Origin: Halichoerus grypus
Lineage: Eukaryota; Chordata; Mammalia; Carnivora; Phocidae
NCBI RefSeq assembly: GCF_964656455.1
Contig: NC_135716.1
Span: 106,858,389-106,922,388, forward strand
Direction: 5' to 3'
Length of the DNA: 64,000 nt
The position numbers were made by a program, and so were the translations under genes. The notes beneath the pieces are model-generated. The model saw only the letters and a program-made list of their open reading frames with translations, searched no databases and was not told the DNA's origin. This document shows, one piece after another, positions 1 through 12,424 of this stretch. Each line of letters starts with the position of its first letter. The first letter of the stretch is position 1.

Positions 1-280
1 CTGAATTTTGTCTAGGATAACTTTTGAATACAAATTCTCCTGGGAAGGTTTCAGAGAAGGTTAATTCCCAATATTGATCACTTTTCCTGACTTCAGCAAT
101 ATCTTCACAGTACTTCATTTAGTTTGAATTGATAACCTGTATAGGTCAATATTTGCACATTTAAAAGCAAGTAAGAATGATTTTGGAAGAGTGCACTGTG
201 TTCAAGTTCTTATTCCTTTCCAATGACATGGATAATTGAGAGTAGATTATAAAAGTATAGTTAAAGGAAAATGTATATAG

Positions 281-480
281 GGGCACCTGGGTGGCTCAGT
301 CGTTAAGCGTCTGCCTTTGGCTCAGGTCATGATCCCAGGGTCCTGGGATCGAGCCCTGCATCTGGCTCCCTGCTCCGAGGGAAGCCTGCTTCTCCCTCTC
401 CCACTCCCCCTGCTTGTGTTCCCTCTCTCGCTGTGTCTCTCTCTGTCAAATAAGTAAATAAAATCTTAAAAAAAAAAAAA
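281..480 (+). mobile_element. Can-SINE (SINEC), sense, with perfect target duplication
   Basis: The element has a tRNA-Lys-like head with an A-box-like TGGCTCAGTCG, a CT-rich body, an AATAAAATCTT end and a poly(A) tail. The 18-bp target-site duplication aaaggaaaatgtatatag is perfect at 263-280 and 481-498. The intact duplication and near-consensus body point to a fairly young insertion. Confidence 0.97.
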
Positions 481-498
481 AAAGGAAAATGTATATAG

Positions 499-2534
499 CC
501 ACAGGAAGCGTTTAACTTTTTGAATAATAGTAATTTTGGTAAATATTTACAGCCAAACTAAATTGCTACCTACCACTCTAATGCTTTCACAATCGCAAGT
601 CAAGGTCCATTCCTTGAATTATCAGTTAATGGGTATTAAAGGGTATAAACTCATTTCACATTTACCCTGAATCAAAAAGGGATTTCAGTCCATTGTCTAC
701 AGAATCACAGTGCATTTCAAGTCAAATAGAAATAGTTTCTAAATTACTTATACTCTGGCTTCCATTCGAGAGGATAATTGAGAATTTTCTGTTTATTAAT
801 TAAGAAAATAAGCTAATAAAATGATGGATTTGGAAAATGGGAAAATAAAGGAAACAACTTGGAGAAAATTCATTTTAAGCAGCATTTTGAAAAAAAAAGG
901 GAAGGCATGGGTTATGAATTAATTCATAGAGATGGAAGAGGTATTTCGAAGTATCCTTTATCAGAACTGCTTTTGTCCCAGGGGAGTGGGGAGGGTCATG
1001 GATCCAAAGGAGAGAATAAAGATTCAACTTTGCAGAAGTTATGGTTATTTATTTAAAATTTTTATGTTTTTTATTCAGTGTGTAAGTGACAATTTTTTCT
1101 TGTCTCCTTTCTTTTATTGATTGGGCACCACCGATCTATGGAAATGCTATCTTGACTTGCTAAGCCTTTTAAATTAAAAAAAAAAAAATAAACCTGTTTT
1201 ATGAGTTTGAGTTGTTAAAAATATGCTTGTCCTCTGTTCTGTGGACCATATTTAGTTTAAAGTATTTCTCCTTTCTGAGGAATTTAGCTGGGCAATGAAA
1301 ATATGTCTGATGATGTGATTTGGGAAGTTCCTTTATTCCATACGATAGCTCCTTGTAGTTTTAAAGTACATTTACCTATGTAAGCATGGTCATATGTATA
1401 TTTCAGTATATATATATATATTTTAAAATTTACCACCTACACACGGATTCAGTGACCAATTTTAGAAGTTTAATTAAAAACTGTGAGATTAATGACTATT
1501 GATGAATCTATCACTAGGGAAATTTTTACATTGGATCTGCTTAATCATAATCATAGCAGATACTGTTGTCCGATTGCTTAATTGTAAAAATGTGCTGGAA
1601 TTCCAGTAGCCTTCTTTCTGATGTTCTGGAAGAAAAATTCAGTTTTGGGAAGCTGAACATAAGGAATTGATAAGAATGTGAAAGACATCTAGGGCCAAAA
1701 TACTGAGATAATTGGATAATCTTTAAGCAATCTCTTACCTTAATATTTGAATACAGCATTTTACCAGACAGGGAACAACTCAAGAGCTGAAAAATAGACT
1801 TTCCAGTAAGGTAAACCTATCTGGTCACTGTGGGAGAATTTTTAATAAGCATAAACTTAAGTTATAAAATTAAAAACACTAAAATTAAAGATAATTTGAC
1901 TGAAAAAATCAAGTTATAAAATAATATGACAGAGAAAATATGATATTTGATACAGTCCAGACTTCAATGTGGCTAAAGAGGATATTGAAAAATAGGATTG
2001 GCGAATTTATTTTTCTGCCTCTCAGCTATATGGCTATAATGACAAATATGCAGTGGAAACCTTCAGTCCTTAAAACTGTAAGAAAAATTCTATGTCATTT
2101 ATAACTTGCCTTAATTCAAAAATATTTAATAAGACATTCTAAGATTATAAATTTATCTGTAGTCAGAATTTTGATTTTCAAATGTGACATGTTTACCTTC
2201 TGGATTTCATTTGCTCTTAATCCTCTATATCAAAACAGAAGGTATTTTTTGGCCTCAAACATTAATAGTGTGGATTTTCACTGATATCTTGGAGCCAATT
2301 ATACTACTGAGATAACTCTTAATAGGATTATATATTTCCTGTGGTTTATAATTATTACTTCTTCCATTGCTTGTAATTAAAATGTTATGCTGGTAGAGGT
2401 GAACTCAGTGTATAACTTTTCTTTTAGAATGTTCACCACAGATATCTATTTATTGATATTAGGAAGTCAGTAAATTTGTATACAGTTATTCTTTTGTATT
2501 TCACAAAATCAAGCTTTAGTTCGTGGTTAAAAAA
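499..2534. other. Unique AT-rich intron
   Basis: I see no recognisable gene or interspersed repeat here. It contains a short (TA)n run at 1406-1422 and an A-tract near 1176-1188. The open frames within it are short, low-complexity and without splice or homology support. Confidence 0.6.
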
Positions 2535-2740
2535 GAAAGCATCATATTAAAACAGAGCTGGGTTCTAATCCTGGCTTCTTATTTTTTTACTTTTGTGATT
2601 GTGGTCAAGTTCTTTCCTGGATTATCATTTCTTCCTCTGTCAGTTGGATTTAAGCTTAATTATTTCATGCAATAGCTATAATGATTAATTAGTGTCATAT
2701 ACATATAATGCCTCAGATAGCATGTGTCACATAAAATACA
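2535..2740 (+). repeat. MIR, sense
   Basis: The order of motifs is that of an ancient mammalian MIR SINE: gggttctaatcctggcttctt, then gtcaagttctttcctgg, then a degraded tcatttcttcctctgtcag, then a tail ending in a weakened cctcagatagcatgtg. The sequence is strongly diverged, as expected for its age. Confidence 0.6.
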
Positions 2741-5700
2741 TGTTTTTTAAATGGTAGTACTTCTTTTAAATATCACTACTGCATATATCATGTGTATTAT
2801 GTAAATGTCATTTGGTTGAAATTTTGTTCAATTCCAGAAATTAACTAGTGGTATCAAAGTCTGTTAAAATATGTGAGAGAGGGGAGTAGTTAAAGAAGTT
2901 AAAAGAATTACAGTGAATGCTCATTACAGATTCAGAAATGTTGCAGATATGTCTTATAAGAAAGTTCCTCAATTTTATTTGTCAATATTACCAATGAGAA
3001 GGGGGGAGTTTCTGAAATTCAGATTAAATTAAAAAGACCCACTTCATTTTCTTTTATTTCTATTTTAAAAATGTCTTTAATGCCCTCTGTAATGCCAGCC
3101 TTCTAGTGTAAACTGAAGAAGATTCAAAGGAAGTATGTGGCATAGGTTCTGTCTGTATGGGATTATCCACGTCTAATACACTAGGGAATAAGATTCACAT
3201 CCAGGGCTGACCCCCCGACCCTTACTATTTTACTGCAGTATACATATGGATTAATTTTTTAGTGTTTTTCTGGGTTGTTTTTGAGACTATATCAGGACCA
3301 GTGCATTGGTGAAAATTATTTCTTTGCATTCTCAACTATATTTAGAAGAGTTTAGTTTTATCCTTTTCTGAAAAGAAATTTCTACACAATTATTAAAAAA
3401 AAAAAAAAGCCCAACTCAGATATCTCTTTGTACAGACTGGATTAGCTTATAATTTCTCTAAGCAAGTATATTAGCTTGAAAGACAGTTTTGTTTTTCTTT
3501 TCCCTAGTCTTCTAAGCATCTCTGCACATACTGTATGTTCATGAAAACTTTTTCACCTGCTAGGAAGTAAACAGTTGGAGATCAACCTATTTTGCACCAG
3601 GAAATGTAAAATGTGCTATTTCTGAAAGATGACTTAAATATTAAACTTTTTTATACTAGGTTATGATAATTTTATTTCTTTGAGAATTTCAGCTTGGTTG
3701 TGTAATAGCATTCTTACTATCCTCTACCTCTATCATAATAATTAAAGAGACAATCTGTGTCCCTACCTCCCAGGTGCTTGGAAATTGATATTATGAGTGC
3801 TTATGAATGTCCCCTTGAGGCATTGCTGACTGGGCCACTTTGAAGAAAAATCTCTTCATCAATAATGAAGCCCTGAGGGCCACTTCTCAGGGGACCCACA
3901 CAAAATTACATGTCAACTCCAGGCCTGATTTATACAGATGGCGCTCATGGATGGAGTCCTGACTGCACCTCCCCTCCTCCGTATTTTATTACCCACCACT
4001 CTCTGCTGATCCTCCCCACTCCCCCCACCCCTTACACTTCTCTCTCCAAACTTCATCCCCTAATTTTCAACTTGTTTTACCTACCCACAATTGACTCACC
4101 TAACTAGATCTTTTAATTAATCTTTGTGAAATCCTTTTGAATGATACTAAAAATTGACTATAGCAGCATGTTAAAAATTTAAAATGTTAGTATGTCTAAC
4201 GTAAAAGCCATGTGAAAATCTTCAGCAAAGCAATAGAACAGAATGTGTATTCACTGTATGTTAATTAATGCAAGTATTCCAGGATAGGGGACAGGCCTGG
4301 AAATATGTTTGCTCTACATGTTGGGTCCCTTGCTCTCTGACCTTATGGAAATCATTCAACCACTGTAAAGAGTTTGCTGACTTCTCAATGAGTTTGCTAT
4401 TGATCAGTCTTTTAAGGATGGTTTGTAATAAAATATGGCAACGGTGAAATTGTTTGAAATATGACCTGCTGAGTGATCCTGTTAAGGAAATGCAGACATG
4501 GTGTTGTCATAGCTACTCTATTTTACATGCTAGGTAGGATTAAGTATACCATTTGTACCCATTATATGGAATTGGTATACTTCCCTGATTTTTAAACTTT
4601 CTTCCTGCCTGCCTTCTTCCTTTTTCTTTTTCCATCAAATGACTGATTTTTTTAAATCTCTCCTGATCACCCAGAAAAAGTCCAATCCTTCTATATACGG
4701 ATGGAGTTCTGTGAGGTGATCTGGGATTCATAAACTGATATTTTGTATCTCTTGGATGATGTTGTCTTTAACTAGAAATTAGGATCAGAGATTCTCAAAA
4801 GGAATTGGGAGTCTCTTAGTGTTTCTCCAGTGTGTTTGTTGATTGATAACTGTCAGTGGAAACCAGAGTATTGAATCCTTGGGTTTCTAGCCCATAGGGA
4901 ATTTAGGTTACCTTTCTCTGACTCCTTGTACCATAGTGACCTCAGAGCTATGGGGACTTTCTTTCAGATATTCTTACATGATAAATATTGGAGAGTACTG
5001 GAGTAGAATGTTTGAAATCCTCATACTTCAAAGAAAGATATTCAGTTCTTCTCACAGATCCCTAAGGTTAAATAAACCATGACAGCTTTCACAGCAAGAT
5101 GCTTTTTTTTTGGGGGGGGGTTAACTTTTGTAATTTTTTTTCATTCTTTGATTTAATTTTTAAAATTATTTTTCATGATCATTACAGGAAAAAACATGCC
5201 AAAAAAAGTGAAAAGTAGACCCCAAACATACATAGTCACACCACCCAAAACAGCCCTGCTAAATGATTTAGTACTTTTCTTTCCTATGCATAAGGAGTTT
5301 TTTCCTAAACAGTTTTCATCATATTGAGTTTTATATTTGCTTTATTCTCCAATCAGAACTATTTCCCCCGATTCATACTAACTTTTTAAATAGTTTTAAA
5401 TAGCACCATGAGATTCCATGGAGTGGAGATACCAAAATTTATTCAAGCCTCTCCTTTATGATCAGATATTTACTTTGTTTTAGTTATTTATAATAATGCA
5501 TCAGTATTTTTTTTCTTAAGAAATTTTGCTTAAAATACATTGGAAAGGGTTGGCTTCATTGATATATAGTGCATTTCAGTTTGCCTTTTCCATCTACCTA
5601 TATGACTCAAATGAATTAAGTGTCTTTTTTTTAAAAAAAAAAGTGTTTTTAAAAGGAAAAAGGGTCCATTATTGGGTGCAAAGGCAGAAAGGACAAAATG

Positions 5701-6117
5701 TATTTGGAACCAATTACTCATTTGCTGCATCCCCCCCACCACATTCAAGGTTACAGAACACAGAGGCATCTAAATAGAGTTTCCTCTGATGTGGTTGTGA
5801 CTTCATTTGGACTCAGTGCTTATTTGATGCTTCATTCTAGATCATGGCTTGACTGCCTGAATTTTCCTTATTTTTTCTGCCAGGGAGAACAGGAAGAGTA
5901 AAGTTGGGTTTCAGGTTGTTATTTTAAATGGATAAATCTCAGGTTTTTATCTTGAATAAATAAATATAACAACTGTAGATGTTCCAATGTTTGACCAAAA
6001 TGGAAACTTTTATATTGTACCTGCCACCCTGGACCCCTCCCTCTCCTCAAACCACTCTACCAGACCAGATTTTCAAAGCATTCTTTTACCCTAGGCCTTT
6101 ATATTAAAAGTATAATT
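2741..6117. other. Unique AT-rich intron
   Basis: No repeat family or exon is confidently recognised in this 3.4-kb stretch. Local features are a C-rich patch at 3965-4035, a T9-G9 homopolymer junction at 5103-5120, and a poly(T)/poly(A) patch at 5626-5643. Small open frames on both strands overlap each other and appear to be chance frames. Confidence 0.5.
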
Positions 6118-6161
6118 TGTGTGTGTGTGTGTTCATGTGTATGTATGCGTACGCAAAAGCA

Positions 6162-6196
<35 letters not shown>
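6118..6196. repeat. Compound (TG)n microsatellite
   Basis: There are two TG runs, at 6118-6132 and 6165-6196. They are separated by an imperfect spacer that includes gtatgtatgcgtacgc. The longer run of 16 dinucleotides is likely to be length-polymorphic. Confidence 0.95.
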
Positions 6197-6199
<3 letters not shown>

Positions 6200-6331
6200 C
6201 TGTTTCTTTTTCTTTTCCTTATGGTACTCAAGAAGAGGAAGAAAGTGGTGATTGGCTTAATTTGCATTTGTTTGAGTATTGGTTAATTTGAACATTTTTT
6301 CCACATTTTAAAATAGTTTGGCTTTTCTTTT

Positions 6332-6426
6332 TTCTTTTTTTTATTATGTTATGTTAATCACCATACATTACATCATTATTTTTTGATGTAGTGTTCCATG
6401 ATTCATTGTTTGCATATAACACCCAG
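6332..6426 (-). mobile_element. L1 3' end, 95 bp, antisense
   Basis: A T-rich start (antisense poly(A)) is followed by ttatgttaatcaccatac and a stretch ending ataacacccagtg. The same sequence recurs at 14440, 43383 and 58460. The 13-bp duplication tggcttttctttt at 6319-6331 and 6427-6439 marks a separate, severely 5'-truncated insertion. Confidence 0.88.
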
Positions 6427-7566
6427 TGGCTTTTCTTTTAAACAAATTAACAGGATTTTGGTGTAAGAGTAAAATAGAAAAACAGAAATAAATACAAATA
6501 AGAAAAGTAGAAATATCTCTCAACAAAGTGACTTTAGAGGGAACACACTTCAACATAATAAAAGTCATGTATGAAAAACCCTTGGCTAACATCACAGTCG
6601 GTGGTGAAGAGCTTAAAGCTTTTCCTTTAAAATAAAGAACATGTCAAAGATGGTCCCCTCTTACCACTTTTATTTAACATAGTACTGGAAGTCCTACCTG
6701 CAGCAATCAGACCAAAAAAAGAAAAGGCACTAAATTGGTAAGTAAGAAGTAAAACTGTTATTATATACAGATGACATGATACTAAATATAGAAAGCCCTG
6801 AAGACTACACCAGAAAACTCTTAGAATAAATTCATTCAGTGAAGGTGCAGGATACAAAATTAATACACAGAAATCTGTTATGTTTCAATATACTAATAAT
6901 GAAGTAGCAGAAGGAGAAATTAAGAAAACAATCCCATAAAAAAGAATAAAATGCCTAGAATTAAATTTAACCAAGGAGGTGAAGGATCTGCATTCTGAAA
7001 GCTATAAGACATTGATGAAAGAAATTGAAGATGGCACAAATAAATAGAAAGATAGACCATGCTCATGGTTTGGAAGAATTAATATTGTTAATATGTCTAT
7101 ATTACCCAAAGCAATCTACAGATTCAGTATAATCTCTATCAAGATACCAATAATATTTTTCACAGAACTAGAACAAATAATCACAAAATTTGTATGGAAG
7201 CACAAAAGATCCTGAAGCAATATTGAGAAAAAAGAAAAATCAAGCTGGAGGTGTCATAATTCTAGATTTCAAGCTATACTACATAGCTATAGTAATCAAA
7301 ACAGTATGGTACTGACATAAAAATAGACACATTGATCAAAGAAACAGAATAGAGAGCCCAGAAATAAATCCACATTTATATGGTCAATTGATCTATGACA
7401 AAAAGAGGCAAGAATACAAAATGGGGAAAAGATAGTCTCTCCAATAAATGGAATTGGCAAAACTGGACCCAACATGTAAACTGGACCACTTTCTATCACC
7501 ATACGGAAAAATAAAAACAAAAAGGATTAAAGACCTAAATGTAGGACCTGAAATCGTAAAGTTCTT

Positions 7567-7798
7567 TTTTTGGTAAAGATTTTATTTATTTATTTGAGAG
7601 AGAGGGTGCATAAGAGAGAGAGTGAGTGCGAGAGCAAGAGATAGAGAGCGCGAGTGGGGAATAAGGGCAGAGGGAGAGGGAGAAGCAACCTCCCCTCTGA
7701 GCAGGGAGCCTGACGCAGGGGATCAGTCCCAGGACCCTGGGATCATGACCTGAGCTGAAGGCAGATGCTTAACCGACTGAGCCACCCAGGCACCCCCT
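7567..7798 (-). mobile_element. Can-SINE, antisense, nested in L1
   Basis: It reads from an antisense A-tail through gagagagag-rich sequence to the antisense head ending gagccacccaggcaccccc. Both flanks are continuous L1 ORF2 sequence. A decayed target duplication, aaatcgtaaagttctt against aaaccacaaaattctt, is mostly separated by C/T and G/A changes. Confidence 0.93.
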
Positions 7799-8102
7799 AA
7801 AACCACAAAATTCTTAAAACATAGACAGTAATCTCTTGGGTATTGGCCTTAGCAATATTTTCCTGGATCTGTCTCTTCAGGAAAAGGAAGCAAAAGTAAA
7901 AATAAGCAGTTGGGGACTACATTAAACTAAAAAAAGCTTTTGCACAGCAAAGGAAACCATCAACAAAATGAGAAGGCAACCTACTAAATGGAAGAAGATA
8001 TTTGCAAATGATATATTTGATAAGAGGTTAATATCCAAAATATATAAAGAACTCATACAGCTGAACACCAAAAATGCAAATAATCAATTTAAAAATGGGC
8101 AG

Positions 8103-8320
8103 GGGTGCCTGCATAGCTCAGTCGGTTGAGCATCCGATTCTTGATGTCAGCTCAGGTCATGATCTTGGGGTCCTGGGATTGAGCCCCAGGTCAGGCTCGT
8201 GCTTAGTAGGAAGTCTGTTTGAGGATTTTCTCCCTCTCCCTGTGCTCCTCCCCGTGCTTACACGTGTACACACCTGCATGCGCTCTCTCTCTCTAAGGTA
8301 AATAAATCTTTAATAAAAAT
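8103..8320 (+). mobile_element. Can-SINE, sense, nested in L1
   Basis: The head is ggtgcctgcatagctcagtc, followed by the usual gctcaggtcatgatcttgg and a CT-rich end. The duplication aaaaatgggcag occurs at 8091-8102 and 8321-8332, and L1 ORF2 sequence continues on both sides. Substitutions in the head suggest an older copy. Confidence 0.93.
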
Positions 8321-9499
8321 AAAAATGGGCAGGAGACCTGAATACTCATTTCCCCAAAGAAGACATACAAATGGCCAATAGGTACATGAAAAAATACTCA
8401 ATATTACTAATCATCAGGGAAATGCAAGTCAAAACCACAATGAACTATCAGAATACTAGAATAACTCACATCAGTCAGAATAACTAGTGTCAAAAAGACA
8501 AAAAAATAAGTGTTGGTGAGAATGTGGAGAAAAGGGAACCCATGAGCCCTGTTGGTGGGAGTGTAAATTGGTGCAGCCTTAAAAAATTAAAAATAGAAAT
8601 TCTGTGTGATCCATTAAGTCCATTTCTGATAATTTATCCAAAGAAAATGAAAACACTGACATGAAAAGATATATGCACCCCTATGTTCATTGCAGCATTA
8701 ATTACAATAGCCAAGATACAGAAGCAATCCAAGTGTCTATCAACAGATGAATGGATCAAGAGGAAGTGGTATATATACACACAATGGAATACTACTTAGC
8801 CATAAAAAAAAATAATTAAATCTTGCCATTTGCAACAACGTGGATAGACTTAGAGGGCATTATGCTAAGTGAAATAAGTCAGACTGAAAAAGACAAATAC
8901 CAGGTGATTTCACTTATATGTGGATTCAAGAAAACAAGGCAAATGAACAAATAAAAACCAGAAATAGACCCATAAATAGAGAGAGCAAACTAGTGGCTGC
9001 TGGGGCCGGGGGAATGGGAGATAAGCAAAATAGGTGAAGGGGATTAAGAGGTACAAACTTCCAGTTATAAAATCAATTAGTCATGAGGAGGAAAAAAGTA
9101 CAGTATAGGGAATATAGTCAATAATATTGTAATAACTTTGAATGGTGACAAATGGTAAATACACTTATGGTGAGCATTTCATAATGTACATAACTGTTGA
9201 ATCACTACATTGTACATCTGAAACTCATATGATACTGTAAGTCAGTTATACTTCAATAATAAAGTACACACACATACAAAAGAAAAGTAGAAACATCACA
9301 GATTTTAAGAAAATTAGATGCTAATTATAAAATCACAACATAATCAATACTCTTTTGGAAACATATAATCCACTAAAACTAACTTCAAGTAAATTCAGAA
9401 AAGCAATGGACTAGTAGGCTTGGTCTATTATAGTATTTATTTTAATGTAATATGTAATGGATCATTATTGTTTATTTTAATTAAAATGAGTGGTTCTTA

Positions 9500-9757
9500 A
9501 CCAGATTAGTGGTTAAGAATGTAGACTCTGGAATTAAAGTGCTAATGTTCATTGTATCCTAGCTGTGCCACATACTAGTTTTTGACATTGGCAAATAACT
9601 TCAGCTTTCCATGTTTTAATTTCATCTGTCCAATGGGGACAGTGATAGTACCTATATCACAGGATTGTCGTATGGTTGAAGGAAATACTACATATTCATC
9701 ATTTTTAATAGTGTCAACATAGAGCAAATATGTAATTAACATTAAATATTAAAATAC
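9500..9757 (+). repeat. MIR, sense
   Basis: This matches the MIR layout: gtggttaagaatgtagactctgg, ctagctgtgccacatacta, tttcatctgtccaatgggga, and a tail with tacctatatcacaggattg. It is well preserved for a MIR. An LTR lies immediately downstream at 9761. Confidence 0.75.
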
Positions 9758-9760
9758 TAA

Positions 9761-10263
9761 TGTTGCTTGGTGAATTGGAGAGACCCCCAGCCCTAAGGCC
9801 TTGACCCAGGCTATCCCAAAGATGTCCCTGAAGGCTCTTGATCTCCTCATGAGAAAGAATTCAAGGACAAACATAACACTGAATGAGCGACACAAGAAGG
9901 GAAAGTATTAAGCAAAGGTACACTCTCAAGATGTGAGAATGAGCAATGGAATGAGAGAGGGCTGTGGGCCCTGGGGTTTGGGTTTCTATCTTTTATTGAT
10001 GGTTGTTAACAAGGAGGTGGAATATTCATTATTTGGGGTGGGGATTTCTTGGAAGCAGGGTTTAGCCTTTCCTACCTTATTTTACATGGCTTTCTGTCCT
10101 ACTTTGTCAGCCATCTTGGGCCTGTCCACTTTGATCCAGCTTCTTGTGACTTTGTTTTGGAGTGCTGCCAGGATAGGCCTTTGACTTTCCCAATAGCTGG
10201 CCATGACTTCCTTTTTGTTGGCTTCCAGGCATCCTGTTAGAATCTAACTAATTGCCTCTAACA
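9761..10263 (-). mobile_element. Solo LTR of an endogenous retrovirus (gamma/ERV1-like)
   Basis: The unit is 503 bp, beginning TGTT and ending AACA. The flanking 4-bp pair ctaa/ttaa could be a duplication with one change. On the minus strand it contains an AATAAA signal near 9992-9997, and downstream a pyrimidine-rich U5-like stretch with ctttgcttaatactttccc. No internal retroviral gene adjoins it, so it is a solo LTR. The family name is not known to me, and the two short open frames inside it have no retained coding role. Confidence 0.7.
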
Positions 10264-10379
10264 TTAATAATGGCTAACAATTATCTTTTTGACTCCAATG
10301 ACCTATCTCTTTGATAATCTGTTATTTTGATGTTTTAAACACAGAAATTTAGCTTTTTCTTTTATATATTAAAAAATAT

Positions 10380-12100
10380 TTATTAATTTCTTACTGTGTG
10401 CTAGAAACTAGTCCAGATTTTGGAAACATACCTGCAAACAAGACAGAAAAGATTTCTGCTCTCAGTAAAATTGCATTACAGTATAAAAATAAAAGGCCGT
10501 AAAAATTTCAAAGTGTATGGTAATTTCAGATAGTATCATGAGCTTTGGTAAAAGTAAACCACAATACTATAATGCAGAATGACTGGTGAGGCCTCCTTTA
10601 TTTGGGGTAGTCAGAGAAGGCCTCCTTGTGGCAGTGACATTTCAACTTAAACACGAAGTACCTGAAGGAGTCTGCCATGGCTTTTGAGGAACAAAGAAAG
10701 AAAAAGAGGTGGGATTGGACTTAATCTGAGGGGCAAAAAGAAATAGCAGGTGTATGAGATACAAGTGTTGTATTTAATGACATTAAGTTTTAAATCCCCA
10801 TTAGATACCAAAGTAAAGATACTAAATAGGACACTGGAAATGAGTATCTGGAGGTTAGTAAAGAAATCATAGCTAGAGATGGAGAGTGGGGGAATATTGA
10901 TACAAAAATGATGTTTAAAATCCTGGGGCTGAGTAAAATCAGAGTCAGTGTAGCTAGACAAAGCCTTGGTGACTTAGGCATTTAGAAGAAGAAAAAGTAG
11001 CCAGCAGTCTGTGGTGTCACAGAATATAAGAAAGGAGGAAGGTGCTGGTATAATCAACTCTCTTTATTACTGTTGCGTGGGTAAGATGAGGGCATAAAAG
11101 TTTCCTTGTAATTTGGTAGCATGGAGAAATTGTGAATTTAATAATAGCTATTGGAAAAAGAAGTCCAATTGGAATGGATTGAGACGGGAACAGGAGATAA
11201 GGAAGTGACATAGTGACACTAGAAAACTCTGGGGTAAAGTTTTGCTCTACAGTGGAACACAGAAATTGGGAAGTAGCTGGAGGCGAAGAATAGAGCATGT
11301 ACATATGCTAATGAAAGGGATTGATTGGAAAGAGACACCAGTGTTAAAGGACGCAGAAGGGATAATTATCTGTATAAAGGGATTCTTTTGGTGAGGGGGA
11401 ATAGGACTGATAAGTTTAAGCATGAAGAGTCAGTCAGATGAATGGCAGAGAGGTGCGATAGTGGGTGTTCCCATCTGATGGTTTTTAGTTTCTCAATAAG
11501 AGTGTGAGGCAAAGTCATTAACTGAGGGTAAGAAGAAAACAAGATAAAAATTTGAAGAACAGATGAAAGTATGAATAAACTTTCTGGAAAGTGGGAGTAT
11601 GAAAATAATAAGGAACAATAGTAGGATTATTAGGCAGTGTGTGTTTTCCATTTGAAATTTGTTAAGAATTTACCATGAATGTGATTGTGGGTTCTTCCAG
11701 CCAGTTTTAACTGCTTGGATTCAGACAAAGAGTAGTTAATTGGGTTAAGATTTACCTGGGCAATAATGTTGGTGTGAGAGAGGGGCAGAGAATTAAGGGT
11801 GTCATGAAGAAGTCATAGTGGTAGATCATGGAATCTAATGTGAGGGAATTCAGGATAGTAGGGAAAAATGCATAGTGAGAATACCAGAGGTGGTGTGCTC
11901 AATGGGATGGTGGTCTCAATAAGGCCAAAGAGTTGTTGGAAGGCCTAAGAGTATGAAAGCAGAAGAGGTGGAGATTAGAGTGGTGTGTTTGAAATAAAGC
12001 TTTTGGAGATGGTGTGATAATTAGTAATAAAATGGTCAAGAACATAACCAAGGGGGACGGTGCCTGTGGTGATGTGGAAGGGAAAAACAATTATTGGTGG
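10380..12100 (+). repeat. Ancient purine-rich repeat remains, family uncertain
   Basis: The start resembles old CR1/L3/L2-like repeats, with a 'tactgtgtgctagaaact' motif, then 'ctctcagtaaaattgcattacag', then 'gtcagagaaggcctcct' and 'gacatttcaac'. The rest is a long G/A-rich stretch with no sharp borders. Overlapping short minus-strand frames reflect this purine bias. I cannot assign a family by eye. Confidence 0.35.
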
Positions 12101-12424
12101 TGAGATGGTTGAGTAAGGGGCTGATGCTGGATGATCCAAATGACTGTTGAAACTAAGACTGCTGTAAAGAACAGTGGAGTGTGAAAGAGAACTTGATTTA
12201 AATTCTCACTGTATTTGGACAGTGGTGAGTGACCAAGGAGTGGGTAGATGACAGGAGCACAGATATAAGAAGTAAAACACAGAGGAAAGATGATGTGAAG
12301 ATACCTGAGGAAAGACGGCCATGTAATTAGAGGCAGAGATTGGAGTAATGTATCTGCAAGCGGAGGAATGGTGGGGACTGCCAGCAAACACTGGAACCTT
12401 GAAGTGACAATGAAGGAGTCTCCC

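Larger units (their letters stand above)
6518..9279 (+). mobile_element. L1 ORF2-3'UTR, 5'-truncated, with two nested SINEs
   Basis: A sense L1 begins inside the reverse transcriptase domain. The catalytic Tyr-x-Asp-Asp motif is legible near 6764-6778, with Thr in place of the usual Ala. It runs through the ORF2 C-terminus and 3'UTR to a weak A-rich tail. The target duplication aagaaaagtagaaa plus four further bases with one mismatch lies at 6500-6517 and 9280-9297. SINEs at 7567-7798 and 8103-8320 were inserted later. Many stops and a small deletion after 8578, at the usual GCAGCC-to-GGTTCC stretch, make it inactive. Confidence 0.92.

Noticed and set aside
281..330. tRNA-like A-box and head in SINEs as possible tRNA genes
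   Set aside because: The resemblance reflects the tRNA origin of Can-SINE. No copy keeps a full cloverleaf or an intact acceptor stem, and all continue into the SINE body.
6118..6196. Regularly spaced repeats as a CRISPR array
   Set aside because: This is a dinucleotide microsatellite in vertebrate DNA. No spacer-repeat structure exists anywhere in the window.
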